Shown: piece by piece, positions 4,769-5,612 of the stretch
How positions within the stretch are numbered: position 1 is the first letter of the stretch
How the letters are laid out: every line of letters begins with the position of its first letter
NCBI GenBank assembly: GCA_028290125.1
Contig: JAQGKM010000089.1
Span: 1 to 5,612, forward strand
DNA length: 5,612 nt
Source: Hyphomicrobiales bacterium
GTDB taxonomy: Bacteria > Pseudomonadota > Alphaproteobacteria > Rhizobiales > Beijerinckiaceae
Direction: 5' to 3'
The notes under the pieces: generated by a model
What the model was told of the DNA's origin: nothing
Database searches by the model: none
Seen by the model: the letters and a program-made list of their open reading frames with translations, nothing else
Program-made: the position numbers and the translations under genes

Positions 4769-5612
4769 ATGTCCGAACCCATGATCCCTCCGCAGCGCCA
4801 GGACTTTTCGGCCATCGTCGATCGCGAGCCGCTGAAGCTGCCGAACGACGGCCGCATCATCGTCTGGTCGATCGTCAATTATGAATTGTGGGACGTGCAT
4901 CGCCCGATGGCGCGTCAGGTCATCCCGGCGCCGACCGGACAGGTGCTGCTGCCCGACGTGCCGAACTGGTCGTGGCACGAGTACGGCATGCGCGTCGGTT
5001 GCTGGCGCTTTTTCGAGATGTTCAAGAAGCTGAACATCCGCCCGACCCTGTCGATCAACGCGCGCGTCTGCCTCGACTATCCGCGCGTCGCCGGACAGGC
5101 GCGCGACGACGGCTGGGAATTCATGGGCCACGCCTTCGAGCAGATGCCGATCCACAAGATCGAGGATCAGGCCGGCATGATCGCAAAGTCCATGGACACG
5201 ATCGAGAAGTTCACCGGCGAGCGCCCCGTCGGCTGGCTCGGACCGGGCCTGACGCAGACCTTCGAAACGCCCGACCTGCTGACGGCGGCGGGCGTGAAAT
5301 ACATCGGCGACTGGGTCTATGACGACGAACCGACCGTCATCCGGACCACCAACGGCCCGCTCGTCACCCTGCCCTACACGGTCGAGCTCAACGACATCCC
5401 GATGATGGCCGTCGCGCATCATGAGTCAGAATATTTCCGCACGCGCTGCTGCGATTATTTCGACCGCCTCTACCAGGAAGGCGAGACGCGCCCGCGCGTC
5501 ATGGCGATCGCCATCCATCCCTACATTTCGGGGCAGCCGCATCGCATCAAATATCTCGAGCAGGTCTATGCGCACATCAACAGCCATCCGGGCGTCGTGC
5601 ACATGAACGGCA
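4769..5612 (+). CDS. Polysaccharide-deacetylase-fold hydrolase, PuuE allantoinase-like (3' end outside window)
   Basis: The 281 visible residues form a NodB/CE4-type barrel, probably acting on a small C-N substrate rather than a polysaccharide. No signal peptide or membrane segment is present, which argues for a cytoplasmic enzyme. Recognisable segments are SIVNYELW (Asn37-Tyr38-Glu39, where polysaccharide deacetylases have Thr-x-Asp-Asp), HEYGMRVGCWR (70-80), GWEFMGHAFEQM (115-126), RPVGWLGPG (ending about 160), YDDEP (184-188), LPYTVELND (201-209) and HPYISGQPHR (250-259). The His-x3-His metal motif is absent: His121 is followed at +4 by Gln125. These traits resemble PuuE, a metal-independent allantoinase recruited from the polysaccharide deacetylase fold. 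The start at 4769 has GGGAG 5 bases upstream (4759-4763). The frame is open at the window edge, and few residues are likely missing. Family is firm; substrate is unknown. Confidence 0.88.
   Translation, partial: MSEPMIPPQRQDFSAIVDREPLKLPNDGRIIVWSIVNYELWDVHRPMARQVIPAPTGQVLLPDVPNWSWHEYGMRVGCWRFFEMFKKLNIRPTLSINARVCLDYPRVAGQARDDGWEFMGHAFEQMPIHKIEDQAGMIAKSMDTIEKFTGERPVGWLGPGLTQTFETPDLLTAAGVKYIGDWVYDDEPTVIRTTNGPLVTLPYTVELNDIPMMAVAHHESEYFRTRCCDYFDRLYQEGETRPRVMAIAIHPYISGQPHRIKYLEQVYAHINSHPGVVHMNG

Overview
The window is GC-rich, with codon third positions dominated by G and C. The protein types (stand-alone EAL protein, FCD-type GntR regulator, PuuE-like hydrolase) suggest an alphaproteobacterium, probably Hyphomicrobiales (Rhizobiales). 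That placement is an inference from style and gene content. No rRNA, tRNA, phage, insertion sequence or CRISPR was seen, and the stretch reads as ordinary chromosome.

Left part (1-1878): a cyclic-di-GMP phosphodiesterase-type EAL gene runs leftward off the window edge. It is separated by a 231-base divergent spacer from a rightward cation diffusion facilitator (CDF) transporter gene of the ZnT9-like type. A compact GC-rich hairpin sits in the 30 bases between the CDF stop and the convergent GntR stop, and probably ends transcription from both sides.

Right part (1909-5612): a GntR/FCD regulator gene on the minus strand is divergent from a tightly packed rightward operon of three hydrolases. 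These are an alpha/beta hydrolase of the 2,6-dihydroxypseudooxynicotine hydrolase-like type (Ser/Asp/His triad visible), an isochorismatase-family cysteine hydrolase (Asp/Lys/Cys triad visible), and a polysaccharide-deacetylase-fold protein that resembles PuuE-type allantoinases and lacks the usual metal-binding signature. The last gene is cut by the right edge, probably only a few tens of residues short of its end. The genes are spaced 10 and 12 bases apart, each downstream one with its own Shine-Dalgarno sequence, so they are probably co-transcribed.

The most interesting reading is that the right part encodes part of a catabolic route for a nitrogen-containing, possibly heterocyclic, compound, controlled by the divergent GntR regulator. 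The three enzyme types could cleave a C-C bond, an amide or ureido bond and a cyclic amide respectively. Neither substrate nor order of steps can be read from the sequence. The EAL and CDF genes have no evident functional tie to this operon.
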